Position numbers and translations under genes: made by a program. Below the pieces are notes generated by a model that saw only the letters and a list, made by a program, of their open reading frames with translations, was not told where the DNA came from and ran no database searches. Shown here piece by piece: positions 8,402 to 16,774 of a DNA stretch of 64,000 bases (positions within the stretch are counted from its first letter, which is position 1; every line of letters begins with the position of its first letter). Source of the stretch: Microbacteriaceae bacterium (GTDB lineage: Bacteria; Actinomycetota; Actinomycetes; Actinomycetales; Microbacteriaceae); assembly GCA_004297935.1 (NCBI GenBank), contig SCRE01000020.1, positions 62,001 through 126,000 of the forward strand. The letters run 5' to 3'.

Positions 8402-9847
8402 TCATACGGGAAGTCCCTTCAGGTACTCCCACTGAGGTTTAATCTGCGCATACCACCCGTCGAGCGAAGCCGTTCGGCGGTCGTCGGGAAGCACGTCTTT
8501 GGGGCTGCATGCCCCCCAGTCGCCGGTTGAACCCGACGCCAGAGCTTGAGCTCCGCTGGAGACGACCTCCTCCGCACCGGAAACGCTAAGCGGCATACTT
8601 AGAAGGTCGGCTTTCAACTGCAACCAAAGCGGGTTCCTGCTCGCGGGCCCGATGACCTTGATACGTTCCGGAGTTTTCGGAAACAGATCGAGAACATCCC
8701 GGAACTGCAGTGCCATGCCCAGGAAGCAGCCGAAAACCACTTCCTCGGCACTTGTGTCCATCCTGAGTCCGGCGGCAATTCCCTGAGATCGCGCGTTCTT
8801 CGTCGGCGGGGGGCTGCCTCGGAATTGCGGAAGCACAAGCGGTATGCGGTCGATCCTGAGGGAGCCAGCGAGATACCGATCGTGGAGTTCCTCAATCCAA
8901 CCAGTGAGTTTTTCGACGTCAATCCCGAGCATGCCTTGCAGGGTCGCGAACGCGGAGCCCCCCGTCGGAATCGACGCGAACAAGGTGTAGTCGGAACCTG
9001 TGCAGGAGACCCCGTTCGAGAGCTTGAACCCGGCTGTAGTCTCATCCAGTGATGGCGCATCCTGCAGGAACAGCAGCCCTTCGGTGGTGCCGGTCGAGTT
9101 GAGCAGTTCCCCGTGGATCAGGTCAGCGCCGATCGCACCGACCATGTGATCGTGGCCGGCCACGTGGACGTGCACGTTGCCGGCTAACCCGACCGACTGG
9201 GCAAAGTCGCTCGCGATCGGGAATCCATCACTCGCAACGTTGAGTTGTGGGAAATTTTCGACGTCGATGCCGACGAGGGCGCAGACTTCGGCGGACCAGG
9301 CGAGGCGCGAAACGTCCAAGGCCATCGTTCGACTCGCCAGCGAGTACTCCGACCAACGTCGACCGGTCATCCGCGCGGCGAGATACTCGGCAATGTTGAG
9401 CCATTGCGCGCCTTCCCCCGCGCTGCCGAAGTTGCGTATAGCCCAAACCGCCTTGGACAACCCGTAGTTGGCATTGGTCGGCAGCCCCGTGACCCGGTAG
9501 ATCAGAGCGCGTTCGTCCTCAGTGAGCGTGGTTAGGTACTCAGCGCCGCGATGATCGTGCCAGAGAATCATTGGCGAAGCGAGCGAGAGGTCGGGAAGTA
9601 CTAGCCCTCCAGACTCGCCCACAGCCGTGATTGCGACCCTCGCGACAGCGTTTCGCTTCGCAGGCTCCAGGCTTCGAATGAAGCCGAGAATGCATGCGAT
9701 CAATGCGTTCAGATCGTATATTTCCCCCGACGCATCGACCATCGTAGGAGTCGAGTGCCGCGCCGACGCGAGCACTCCCCCGGTACCGTCGAACAGACAC
9801 AACTTGACGCTGGTGGTGCCAACGTCGATCGTGATGGTGGGAAACAA
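8402..9847 (-). CDS. FGGY-family carbohydrate kinase (third, divergent subfamily)
   Basis: A 481-residue kinase beginning ITIDVGTTSVKLCLFD, the ATP-phosphate loop of the FGGY fold. Its second-domain motif VAGHDHMVGAIGADL resembles that of the kinase at 5346-6689 rather than xylulokinase. NSTGTTEGL and KVIGPASRNPLW follow in the expected order. The start is a TTG at 9845-9847, with GAGGT five bases upstream and the aldolase stop codon eleven bases upstream, so translation is probably coupled. It is the second gene of the operon after the aldolase. Together with the other GHDH-type kinase it could phosphorylate a ketose at successive positions to give the bisphosphate for the aldolase; this is inference. 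No duplication or truncation is apparent. Confidence 0.85.
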   Translation of the reverse strand: MFPTITIDVGTTSVKLCLFDGTGGVLASARHSTPTMVDASGEIYDLNALIACILGFIRSLEPAKRNAVARVAITAVGESGGLVLPDLSLASPMILWHDHRGAEYLTTLTEDERALIYRVTGLPTNANYGLSKAVWAIRNFGSAGEGAQWLNIAEYLAARMTGRRWSEYSLASRTMALDVSRLAWSAEVCALVGIDVENFPQLNVASDGFPIASDFAQSVGLAGNVHVHVAGHDHMVGAIGADLIHGELLNSTGTTEGLLFLQDAPSLDETTAGFKLSNGVSCTGSDYTLFASIPTGGSAFATLQGMLGIDVEKLTGWIEELHDRYLAGSLRIDRIPLVLPQFRGSPPPTKNARSQGIAAGLRMDTSAEEVVFGCFLGMALQFRDVLDLFPKTPERIKVIGPASRNPLWLQLKADLLSMPLSVSGAEEVVSSGAQALASGSTGDWGACSPKDVLPDDRRTASLDGWYAQIKPQWEYLKGLPV

Positions 9848-9858
9848 CAGAGACCTCG

Positions 9859-10698
9859 CTACGCGACCGAAGGATTCAGAACGCGGATGCGGCGCTCTAC
9901 TACGTCGGCGATCGCAGAAACGGCGTTCCTGGAAACACGGATCAGCGAGTTCTCGTTGGGGTCGGCCACGTATGCTTCGCCGAAAGTGCGGATCATCGCG
10001 TTGCGTAGGTCACTAGCTACGTTGACCTTCACAACACCAAACTCACTAAGTCGTCCGAGTTGCTCCGCAGGGAGCCCGGACCCGCCGTGGATCACCAGCG
10101 GGACGGCGTTAGCGTCACGCACCTCGCTGAGCAAATCGAAGTCGATTCGGGCGTTCGGCGCGTGTCCGTGCACGTTGCCGACGGAAACGGCGAGCATATC
10201 GCAGCGCACAGCATCGACGAACTGCTTCACCTGAGCTGGATCGGTGTGGTTGGCGTGCTCGGGCGCGACATCGTCCTCTTTCCCGCCGATGCTGCCCAGT
10301 TCCGCTTCGAGCGCAAGGCTTCCCGGGGTGAGTTCACGGGCTCGTGTCGAGATCGAGATGTTCTCCTCGTACGAATGTTCAGAGGCATCGATCATGATCG
10401 ACGTGAAACGGGCGGCGAGAGCCGCTTCGACCGCCTCGATGGACTTGCCGTGGTCGAGGTGGAGCGCAACGGGCACATTCGTGTTCTCCAGCCGTCGGCT
10501 GACCATGTCGTAGATGTACTCATAGCCGGAGAGCGCGACGTTCGTCGGTGCCACCTGGATGAAAGTCGGCACCCCGACGCGTTCGACCGCATCCACGATG
10601 CCCATTGTGGTTTCCAGGTTCGTGGTGTTGAAGGCGCCCGCTACCAAGCCTCGAGAGAGACAGTCGTTCACTACATCGATGCCACTGACCAGAGCCAT
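9859..10698 (-). CDS. Class II ketose-(bis)phosphate aldolase (GatY/FbaA family)
   Basis: A 279-residue zinc aldolase. Zinc and catalytic blocks are visible in order: HLDHGKSIEAVEAAL (residues about 80-95), LEAELGSIGGKEDD, NVHGHAPN and IHGGSGLP. These are family hallmarks of enzymes that cleave fructose- or tagatose-1,6-bisphosphate, or ketose 1-phosphates, to dihydroxyacetone phosphate and an aldehyde. The ATG at 10696-10698 has AAAGGA seven bases upstream and begins MALVSGIDVV; an open extension to 10821 is not conserved in character. It is the first gene of the operon with three kinases and is preceded by an operator-like element. It should connect the imported polyol or ketose to glycolysis. 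Stereochemistry cannot be decided from the sequence. Confidence 0.9.
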   Translation of the reverse strand: MALVSGIDVVNDCLSRGLVAGAFNTTNLETTMGIVDAVERVGVPTFIQVAPTNVALSGYEYIYDMVSRRLENTNVPVALHLDHGKSIEAVEAALAARFTSIMIDASEHSYEENISISTRARELTPGSLALEAELGSIGGKEDDVAPEHANHTDPAQVKQFVDAVRCDMLAVSVGNVHGHAPNARIDFDLLSEVRDANAVPLVIHGGSGLPAEQLGRLSEFGVVKVNVASDLRNAMIRTFGEAYVADPNENSLIRVSRNAVSAIADVVERRIRVLNPSVA

Positions 10699-10892
10699 TG
10701 GACGTCCTTTCAGATTCGTGCCAGGAGTCAACAACGACAGGCGACGCGTTGCACGCCTTCCGGTGTGTATTCGTCTCATGGGTGAAGGAAGGCTCCGGGC
10801 GCCCCGAGCTCCAGAAGCCACCGCAATATTGCGACGGCCGCCTCACCTGGTTGTTGGCAGCGGACTGCTGTCCGACCAACATAGCGTGAATC

Positions 10893-10920
10893 TGTACGTA
10901 TTGTCTACTCTGTACGTACA
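10893..10920. promoter_or_regulatory. Operator-like repeats before the aldolase/kinase operon
   Basis: TGTACGTA occurs at 10893-10900 and again at 10911-10918. The second copy lies in the perfect palindrome TGTACGTACA (10911-10920). The sequence CTGTACGTACAAGCCG differs by one base from the operator before the importer. It lies about 200 bases upstream of the aldolase start, so a long leader or a second promoter is implied. Binding by the GntR protein is inferred from the shared sequence. Confidence 0.55.
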
Positions 10921-11149
10921 AGCCGCACGAAAAGGATAGTACGGACGCCCTCGCCGACTGTCGGAGCGGTTAGTTGCGGGCCGGGCCAGCTATTCCTCTG
11001 TTTGAAGCGGAACTGATCAGAAGGGTCATTAGCGAAAGCGGCCGATACGATTTGAGTTCCCCAAGGAAGGCCTCCTGAAACTCCGCGACCGCTGACACGA
11101 GCCTGCTATCTGAGTGTGCGCTGTCGCTGGCGGCGACAAGCACGTGCAG

Positions 11150-12385
11150 AATCAGCCGAGAATGAGAACGGAGTTCGTTTTCGTTCGCGGGCGATGCCGC
11201 CGGTTCGAAGCCGGAGCGCTTCCTTTCAAGTAGTTCGAGCACGTAGGCGCGTGAGCACTCGACCAGCGCTTCCGTCGGCTGATCTCGCTCCCGGCGAGCA
11301 GCCGCCGCACGTTCCACTGCACCTGCTCCGCCATGCCCGCCGAGACGCCTTTCGGTGGAGTGATCGTCGCGACCGCCTCATCGAGCGCCGTGAGCATCTC
11401 CGTGACGACGGTTCCGGCACGCCGGTTCGGTAATACTCGCCAGGACTTGACCTCGGCGAGTAGGCGCTCGACAGACATCCGCCTGTGGTCGAACTGCCCA
11501 TCGACCGCGAATGCCAGATTCCGCTTGATAAGCCCCTCCTGGAACAGGTTCGGTGGGGCATCGTAGACCTGCGAGAGCTCGGTTCCGGTCGGAAGGTACA
11601 TGAGCGCGACGTTCTTCGCGTGGGCGTCGTTGTTTCGGTGGCGCGCCAGTTGAGACCGAGGACCTGCGCGAGATCCTCCTGATGGTGCAGTCGCACCTCA
11701 CCTGCGGAGATCGTGCGGTCGAAGCGCTCGATCGCGAGGTAGGTCACACGGCCGGCCATGCGGATCTCGCTGCTGTAGCTCGACAGTCCGAGACGGCGCG
11801 TGAGCAGGTGGCTGTAGTGCTCGTCGAAGATGCGGCTCGGACGACTCGGTGTTTGAGGTTTGAGGATGTGGGTCGAATGCGCCCTGCCGTGTGGGTAGGC
11901 CCACTGGCCGTCCAAGTTTGTGACAAGCACCTTCGGCTAGTAACCCGGCAGGGTGGAACGACTGTCATCGGGGATGCCCTGGTCGCTGTCTTCCAACGCC
12001 TGCTTGAGCTTGGCGGCGAGCGCCCGATCATCGAGCGGCTCATAAGCAGGCCGGAAGTCAGGCGCCTCGTCTGTCCTGCGCAACGTCACCGCGCCGGCGA
12101 TCGACCCGCCGAACTCGCTCAGGAGGGCAAAGAGGTCGTCTTTGTCGATGTGGCGCTTTGCCGCCATCTGCTCCCGGTGGTTGCCCTCGGGCACATAGCC
12201 GCCGAGGAAGTTCGACACCGCATCCGCAGGGGTCGACGCCCCGGGAGAGTCGCGAATGACTCACTCAGTAGAATTTCCTGCCGGTAGTCTCGATCGACCT
12301 CGAGGATGACGCGCGTCCGATCACGCGGGTCAGGAGCGACCACGCCCACGCGACGGTCGTGCAGGTACAGATCAAGACTCGCCAT
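11150..12385 (-). pseudogene. hipA-type kinase toxin, inactivated
   Basis: Successive pieces of a HipA-like Ser/Thr kinase toxin lie in order but in changing frames. The N terminus MASLDLYLHDRRVG starts at 12385, overlapping the antitoxin stop. A one-base shift at about 12240 joins LSESFATLP to VSNFLGGYVPEG. A TAG at 11937-11939 interrupts LPGY-stop-PKVLVTNLDG, where HipA proteins have LPGxQPK, so it looks like a CAG-to-TAG change. After EDLAQVLGL the expected lobe before the catalytic motif is missing. The catalytic block RNNDAHAKNVAL then appears in another frame near 11630. A further shift occurs near 11280. At least one nonsense change, several frameshifts and a probable internal deletion make it non-functional. 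The stretch 10970-11150 may be its degraded tail or unrelated. Confidence 0.85.
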
Positions 12386-12611
12386 GGCGGTCCCCGTACT
12401 CAAGCGTCACAACGATCCCGAGTTCGTGCAGGACGCGGAAGAGACGGGTCATATACATGTTCGGCTTCCCCGACTCGAGATCGACCATGTAGTCGCGCGA
12501 GAATGCCAGCCGCCTAGCGAGCTCGGCCTGGCTGATGCCTTTGTCCTCGCGGGCCGCCTTGATGACCGCGGCGATATCGGCGAGCTTGCGCGCATCCAGC
12601 GTGGGCACCAT
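12372..12611 (-). CDS. HipB-like XRE antitoxin (orphaned)
   Basis: A 79-residue helix-turn-helix protein: DIAAVIKAAREDKGISQAEL, then LARRLAFSRDYMVDLESGKP, and a C-terminal strand GIVVTLEY typical of HipB antitoxins. HipB normally binds its operator and neutralises HipA. The ATG at 12609-12611 is placed directly behind GAGGAGG; the next codon is GTG, which would give better spacing, so the exact start is uncertain by one residue. The stop overlaps the start of the ruined hipA by 14 bases, as in intact hipBA operons. With the toxin dead, this antitoxin may persist as a stand-alone repressor or simply be decaying; its own frame is intact. Confidence 0.82.
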   Translation of the reverse strand: MVPTLDARKLADIAAVIKAAREDKGISQAELARRLAFSRDYMVDLESGKPNMYMTRLFRVLHELGIVVTLEYGDRHGES

Positions 12612-12679
12612 CCACCTCCTCTGCGGGAATATCATCACTTCGTGCAATGCGGCGATATCCCCACAGGCGGCCAGACTGC

Positions 12680-13255
12680 TTAGTAGATCGCCGGCGTGAT
12701 GATCCATAATGCCCGGCTCGGACTCGTGCCGGCGTTCCGCCATCGGTGTGGTACCTGGCACAGATAGGTCGCGGAGTCTCCCGGCCCGAGCAGATGCTCC
12801 TGACCGTCCAACCAAATCGTCAGCTGACCGTCGAGAACCAGAACACATTCTTCGTCACCAGGATGCGTGTGCGGTTCGAGACCGCTCGCCTGACCTGACC
12901 CCACCACCGACTCCAGGACGACCAACCGCGACGCCCATGCCGGAGTCACTCGGTAGTCGTCTACTCCCCTACTGCGCAGCGGATGACGATCACTCGCACG
13001 TACAATGGGTCCTGCTGCGCGCCCGTCGCCGAACAGGCTCGCGAATGTCTCCCCCATCGCCTGCACAACCCTGCCGAGCGTTGCAACCGTGGGGCTCACC
13101 TTCGCGTTCTCAATACGGCTGATGTACGACGCCGTGAGGCCGGCGCGAGCCGCGAGCTCCTTCGAAGAAATGCCCTTGGCATATCGAAGTTGCCGAACGC
13201 GGTGTCCGACTCGCTCGTCCCCTACTCCATGACGAAGCGGATCCTGTCCCGTCAC
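12680..13255 (-). CDS. XRE regulator with C-terminal cupin domain
   Basis: A 191-residue regulator. Residues about 15-70 form the helix-turn-helix (VRQLRYAKGISSKELAARAG, YISRIENAKVSPTVATL). Residues about 105-190 form a small cupin barrel with LEPHTHPGDEECVLVL, GPGDSATY and VPHRWRN, the usual effector-binding fold of this regulator class. The GTG at 13253-13255 is chosen for the GGAGG five bases upstream. It is divergent from the permease/deaminase operon, with 181 bases between starts, and a palindrome overlaps that operon's -35 box; it is therefore the likely controller of heterocycle uptake and breakdown. The effector is unknown. Convergence or antisense with hipB is not an issue, since both run leftward 68 bases apart. 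Confidence 0.88.
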   Translation of the reverse strand: MTGQDPLRHGVGDERVGHRVRQLRYAKGISSKELAARAGLTASYISRIENAKVSPTVATLGRVVQAMGETFASLFGDGRAAGPIVRASDRHPLRSRGVDDYRVTPAWASRLVVLESVVGSGQASGLEPHTHPGDEECVLVLDGQLTIWLDGQEHLLGPGDSATYLCQVPHRWRNAGTSPSRALWIITPAIY

Positions 13256-13362
13256 CGCTGCCTCCAAGTTCCTCTGCGCCGCGCTCACCCCGATAGCCGA
13301 GTGGAGGCATCCGCCGGCATGCGATCCAGTATCTGAATGTGCCCTGACGTTCCACACTTACC

Positions 13363-13409
13363 ATAAAGACGAATTCTTATTGACACATCGTACATGGCAG
13401 GTAAATACT
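13363..13409 (+). promoter_or_regulatory. Promoter and palindrome of the permease/deaminase operon
   Basis: TTGACA at 13380-13385 is followed 18 bases later by AATACT at 13404-13409, a plausible sigma-A promoter 27 bases before the GTG start. An imperfect palindrome, ATAAAGACGAATTCTTAT at 13363-13380, runs into the -35 box and is a candidate site for the divergent XRE-cupin regulator. Confidence 0.5.
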
Positions 13410-13436
13410 GAGCACACCGTGAACACAGGAGGACCC

Positions 13437-14858
13437 GTGTCGTTGGTCAATGACGATCTTCAAACAACGGAGGCGGCCGAGCACTCGCTCATGCCGATCC
13501 CTGAAAACGCCAGAACGTCCACCGTCTCGCACCAATTCTGGATCTGGTGCGGCGCGAACGTCGCTCCGATCAACTGGGTGCTCGGCGCCCTCGGCATCAA
13601 TCTGGGCCTCAGCCTGTTTCAGACGATCCTGATCCTGGTGGTCGGCAACATCATCGGGATGGCCGTCTTCGGCTTCTTCGTGCTGATGGGTCAGCGCACG
13701 GCCGTCAGTCAGATGGTCCTGTCTCGAAGCGCGTTCGGCCGTCGTGGCGCATACTTCCCTGCCCTGCTGCAGGGTCTGCTCGCCGTGGGCTGGTGCGCGA
13801 TCAACACCTGGATCATCTTGGATCTGGTGGTCGCACTGTTCGCGAAGCTGGGCTTCAACGGCGGCTTGCCCTTCAAGATCGTCGTCGCGGTCATCATCAT
13901 GGGCCTGCAGGTGTGGCTGGCGGCGGTCGGATTCCGCGCCATCGCGCGATTCGAGCGCTGGACGGTTCCGATCACCCTTGCCGTGCTGGCGGCGATGACC
14001 ATCTTCGCGTGGACGGGTTCGGGCGTGCACTGGGACTACAGCGGGCAGGGCCTGAGCGGTGTGGCGCTGTGGAGTTCCGCCACGACGTTGATGACCGCGA
14101 TCGGCATTGGCTGGGGCATCACGTGGTTCGCGTACGCCTCGGACTACTCGCGATTCGTCTCACCTTCCGTCTCCAAGGCCAAACTGTATTTCGGCAGCGT
14201 ACTCGGGCAGTTCATCCCGACCGTCTGGCTGGGCATCTTCGGCGCAACACTTGCGACGATCTCGCAGAAGGTCGACCCTGGGCAACTCGTGGTGGATGCC
14301 TTCGGCTTTCTAGCAGTCCCGGTGATCTTCCTCGTCATCCACGGCCCGATCGCGACCAATGTGTTGAACATCTACTCGTGCAGCCTCTCGGCGCTGACCC
14401 TGGATTGGAACATCGACCGCCGCAAGCTGAGCTACGGGGTAGGCGTCCTGGCGCTCGCATTCAACATCTACCTGATCGTCAACGCCGATTTCGCGTCGGC
14501 GTTGGACGGCTGGCTCAGTGGCCTGGTCACCTGGGTGGCACCGTGGGCGACGATCATGCTCATTCATTTCTACGGCGTGAAGAAGGGCGACATCAACGTT
14601 CCGGCACTGTTCGAGCCGCCGCGATCGAAATCGATCCCGGACATCTCCTGGCCGGCGATCATCGCATTCGTGCTCGGCATCATCGCCACCTGGAACTTCG
14701 AGTTCGCCGTGCCGACCTGGCTGCAGGGCTTCGGCGCGACCGCACTGGGCGGCATCGACCTGTCCTGGCTGGCCGGTGCCGTCGTGGCGGGTCTGGCCTA
14801 CTGGATCGGCCTCGCCATCGCGTCACGATCGGGTGTGCTGAAGCCGGCGACGAAGTGA
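13437..14858 (+). CDS. NCS1-family nucleobase permease (cytosine/purine type)
   Basis: A 473-residue membrane protein with about twelve hydrophobic segments. The N-terminal HQFWIWCGANVAPINWVLG and MVLSRSAFGRRGAYFPALLQ blocks match nucleobase:cation symporter-1 proteins (cytosine, hydantoin and purine carriers). The GTG at 13437 lies behind AGGAGGA; an upstream ATG at 13380 would sit on the promoter. It overlaps the next gene by four bases (GTGA). It heads an operon ending with a CodA-like deaminase, so import of cytosine or a related amino-heterocycle into the cytoplasm is likely. It is longer than E. coli CodB (about 420 residues) and closer in pattern to the PucI/fungal-type branch, so purines, hydantoins or creatinine-like rings remain possible. 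Confidence 0.9.
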   Translation: MSLVNDDLQTTEAAEHSLMPIPENARTSTVSHQFWIWCGANVAPINWVLGALGINLGLSLFQTILILVVGNIIGMAVFGFFVLMGQRTAVSQMVLSRSAFGRRGAYFPALLQGLLAVGWCAINTWIILDLVVALFAKLGFNGGLPFKIVVAVIIMGLQVWLAAVGFRAIARFERWTVPITLAVLAAMTIFAWTGSGVHWDYSGQGLSGVALWSSATTLMTAIGIGWGITWFAYASDYSRFVSPSVSKAKLYFGSVLGQFIPTVWLGIFGATLATISQKVDPGQLVVDAFGFLAVPVIFLVIHGPIATNVLNIYSCSLSALTLDWNIDRRKLSYGVGVLALAFNIYLIVNADFASALDGWLSGLVTWVAPWATIMLIHFYGVKKGDINVPALFEPPRSKSIPDISWPAIIAFVLGIIATWNFEFAVPTWLQGFGATALGGIDLSWLAGAVVAGLAYWIGLAIASRSGVLKPATK

Positions 14859-15748
14859 CGCAGACCGGCCGGGACGCAACCCGGCCCGCCGATCCGATCG
14901 TCTGGCCGGGCGCCATGCGGTCCGCCGCGATGCTCGGTTTCGACATGGACGACGAGTCCGTCGTTCTCACGGCGAATCCCGAGAACCGTACACGCCTGTC
15001 GGTGATGTCGCACCAGGCGTATGGGGCGGTCACCGGGATGCCTCGGATCCTCGCCCTTTTGAAACGGCGGGAGCTGCGTGCGACGTTCTTCTGCCCCGGC
15101 TACACGGCAGAACGATATCCAGACCTGCTGCGGCGGGTGCGCGACGACGGGCATGAGATCGCGCACCATGGCTACCTGCACGAAGCTATCCAGGGGATGT
15201 CCCTTCGGCAGGAAGCGGATGTCCTGGATCGCGGCCTCGAGGCACTGGAGCGTGTCACAGGCAATCGGCCGGTCGGCTATCGCGCGCCGATGTGGGAGAC
15301 CACGTACGACACGGCGGGCCTGCTGCTCGATCGCGGATTCCTGTACGACTCGAGCCTGATGGATTCCGACGTGCCATACGAGCTCGCCGAGCATCCGGGC
15401 GCCGGTGCCCGCGCCCTGGTCGAAATTCCAGTGTCCTGGTCACTCGACGATTGGGAACAGTACGCCTATCTGCCGGAGGTGTTCGGCTCCGGCCTCATCG
15501 AGGATCCGGCCAAAGCCTTGTCGATGTGGAGCGCTGAGCTGACCGAATCGCATCGAATCGGCGGATGCTTTGCGCTCACGGTGCACCCGTTCCTCAGTGG
15601 GAGACTGGGTCGGCTCCGCGCCCTCGAAACGCTGATCGATCAGATGACCGAGTGGGACGACCTGTGGATCACGACGGCGGAACAGGTCGCAAAGCACACT
15701 CGTTCGCTGGGGCTCGTGCCTCGAGTATTCCCCCAACCAGAAATGTGA
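14855..15748 (+). CDS. Polysaccharide-deacetylase-fold hydrolase, PuuE/allantoinase-like
   Basis: A 297-residue protein with the NodB-type metal hydrolase fold. The expected ligands are GFDMDDES (paired Asp), and HEIAHHGYLHE (His-x4-His); RATFFCPGYTAERYP, GYRAPMWE and LTVHPFLSGR follow in family order. It has no signal peptide and is therefore cytoplasmic, like PuuE-type allantoinases and cyclic-imide hydrolases rather than cell-wall deacetylases. The GTG start overlaps the permease stop (GTGA). Set between a nucleobase permease and a ureohydrolase, a ring-opening amidohydrolase role is more likely than sugar deacetylation. The long open frame that continues upstream from 13547 is only the shifted frame of the permease gene. 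Confidence 0.82.
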   Translation: MTQTGRDATRPADPIVWPGAMRSAAMLGFDMDDESVVLTANPENRTRLSVMSHQAYGAVTGMPRILALLKRRELRATFFCPGYTAERYPDLLRRVRDDGHEIAHHGYLHEAIQGMSLRQEADVLDRGLEALERVTGNRPVGYRAPMWETTYDTAGLLLDRGFLYDSSLMDSDVPYELAEHPGAGARALVEIPVSWSLDDWEQYAYLPEVFGSGLIEDPAKALSMWSAELTESHRIGGCFALTVHPFLSGRLGRLRALETLIDQMTEWDDLWITTAEQVAKHTRSLGLVPRVFPQPEM

Positions 15749-15754
15749 ACAGAT

Positions 15755-16774
15755 ATGGACACACGCGACATCATCCCACCCGCCGACGGTACCAAGATTC
15801 CTCGCTACGCCGGTGCGCCGACCTTCGCCCGGCTCCCCCGTATCGACGAGGTGTCAGGCTACGACGTCGCAATTCTCGGTGCACCGTTCGACGGTGGGGT
15901 TTCGTTCCGGCCGGGCGCCCGATTCGGACCGTCCGCCATCCGACAGGCGTCGCGCAATCTGCGGCCGGCATTCAATCCTGAGCTCGAGGTAGCGCCGTTC
16001 AGCGTGCTGCAAGCGGTCGATGCCGGCGACGTGCCGTGCAATCCGTATGACATCGATGAGGCGCTACAACAGATCGACGACGCGGCGAGCGCCTTGATCG
16101 CCGCAGGGCAGAAGCTGGTCACGCTCGGTGGCGACCACACGATCGCGCTCGGCACCCTGCGCGCCATCGCGCGGAAGCACGGGCCTGTGGCGTTGATCCA
16201 CTTCGACGCGCACCTGGACACCTGGGACAGCTATTTCGGCGCGGATCGCACGCACGGCACGGTGTTCCGACGCGCCTTCGAGGAGGGTCTGCTGCTGAAG
16301 GGCTCATCCGTCCACATCGGCATCAGGGGGCCGCTCTACGACGCGCACGACATCGCGGCGGATGCGGGATTCGGCTTCTCCACCATCCGCGCCAGCGATT
16401 TCGACCGTTTGGGCCTCGAAGAAGTGGTGCGCCGGGTTCTGGAACGAGTCGGCGATGCCGCGCTCTATCTCTCGGTCGACGTCGACGTGCTGGACCCCGC
16501 GTTCGCACCGGGCACGGGCACGCCGGAGCTGGGCGGTTTCACCTCGCGAGAGCTTCTCTCCCTGTTGCGCACCCTTCCGGGCAGACAACTGGTCGGCGTC
16601 GACGTGGTGGAGGTGAGCCCCGCATACGATCACGCCGAGATCACGTCGCTGGCTGCCGCGACGATCGCGTATGAGGCGATGTCGCTCATGGCCGCGGCGC
16701 AGGCAGGAACCGGGGCACAAGCAGGAGCAGCGGCAGGAGCAGGAGCAGGAGCAGGAGCAGGGGCAGGCCGATGA
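15755..16774 (+). CDS. Ureohydrolase (agmatinase/guanidinobutyrase family)
   Basis: A 339-residue manganese ureohydrolase. Metal-binding motifs are complete: GGDHTIALG, HFDAHLDTWD and SVDVDVLDPAFAPGTGTPE. FDAHLDTWD is more like guanidino-acid hydrolases of actinobacteria than arginase. Enzymes of this fold release urea from agmatine, guanidinobutyrate, guanidine or formiminoglutamate. The start has only a weak ribosome site and follows the previous stop by six bases. The last 25 residues are a Gly-Ala run encoded by perfect GCAGGA hexamers and then a four-base overlap (ATGA) with codA. That tail lies outside the conserved fold, so it is probably tolerated slippage. In this operon it would act late, after deamination and ring opening; the substrate is not known. 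Confidence 0.87.
   Translation: MDTRDIIPPADGTKIPRYAGAPTFARLPRIDEVSGYDVAILGAPFDGGVSFRPGARFGPSAIRQASRNLRPAFNPELEVAPFSVLQAVDAGDVPCNPYDIDEALQQIDDAASALIAAGQKLVTLGGDHTIALGTLRAIARKHGPVALIHFDAHLDTWDSYFGADRTHGTVFRRAFEEGLLLKGSSVHIGIRGPLYDAHDIAADAGFGFSTIRASDFDRLGLEEVVRRVLERVGDAALYLSVDVDVLDPAFAPGTGTPELGGFTSRELLSLLRTLPGRQLVGVDVVEVSPAYDHAEITSLAAATIAYEAMSLMAAAQAGTGAQAGAAAGAGAGAGAGAGR
16733..16760 (+). repeat. GCAGGA hexanucleotide tandem repeat
   Basis: Four perfect and one partial GCAGGA units within a longer, less perfect GCA/GGA-rich stretch (about 16700-16767) code for the Gly-Ala tail of the ureohydrolase, just before the codA start. Being a multiple of three, changes in copy number would alter tail length but not the frame. 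Confidence 0.8.

Noticed and set aside
10970-11317. Separate small gene downstream of the hip locus
   Set aside because: It overlaps the last part of the hipA remnant in a shifted frame and has no start signal of its own; it may just be the decayed hipA tail.
13547-14854. Open frame extending the deacetylase gene upstream through the permease
   Set aside because: Its translation is Arg/Gly/His-rich shadow sequence, while the permease frame encodes a clear NCS1 transporter; the deacetylase start at 14855 has the GTGA junction.
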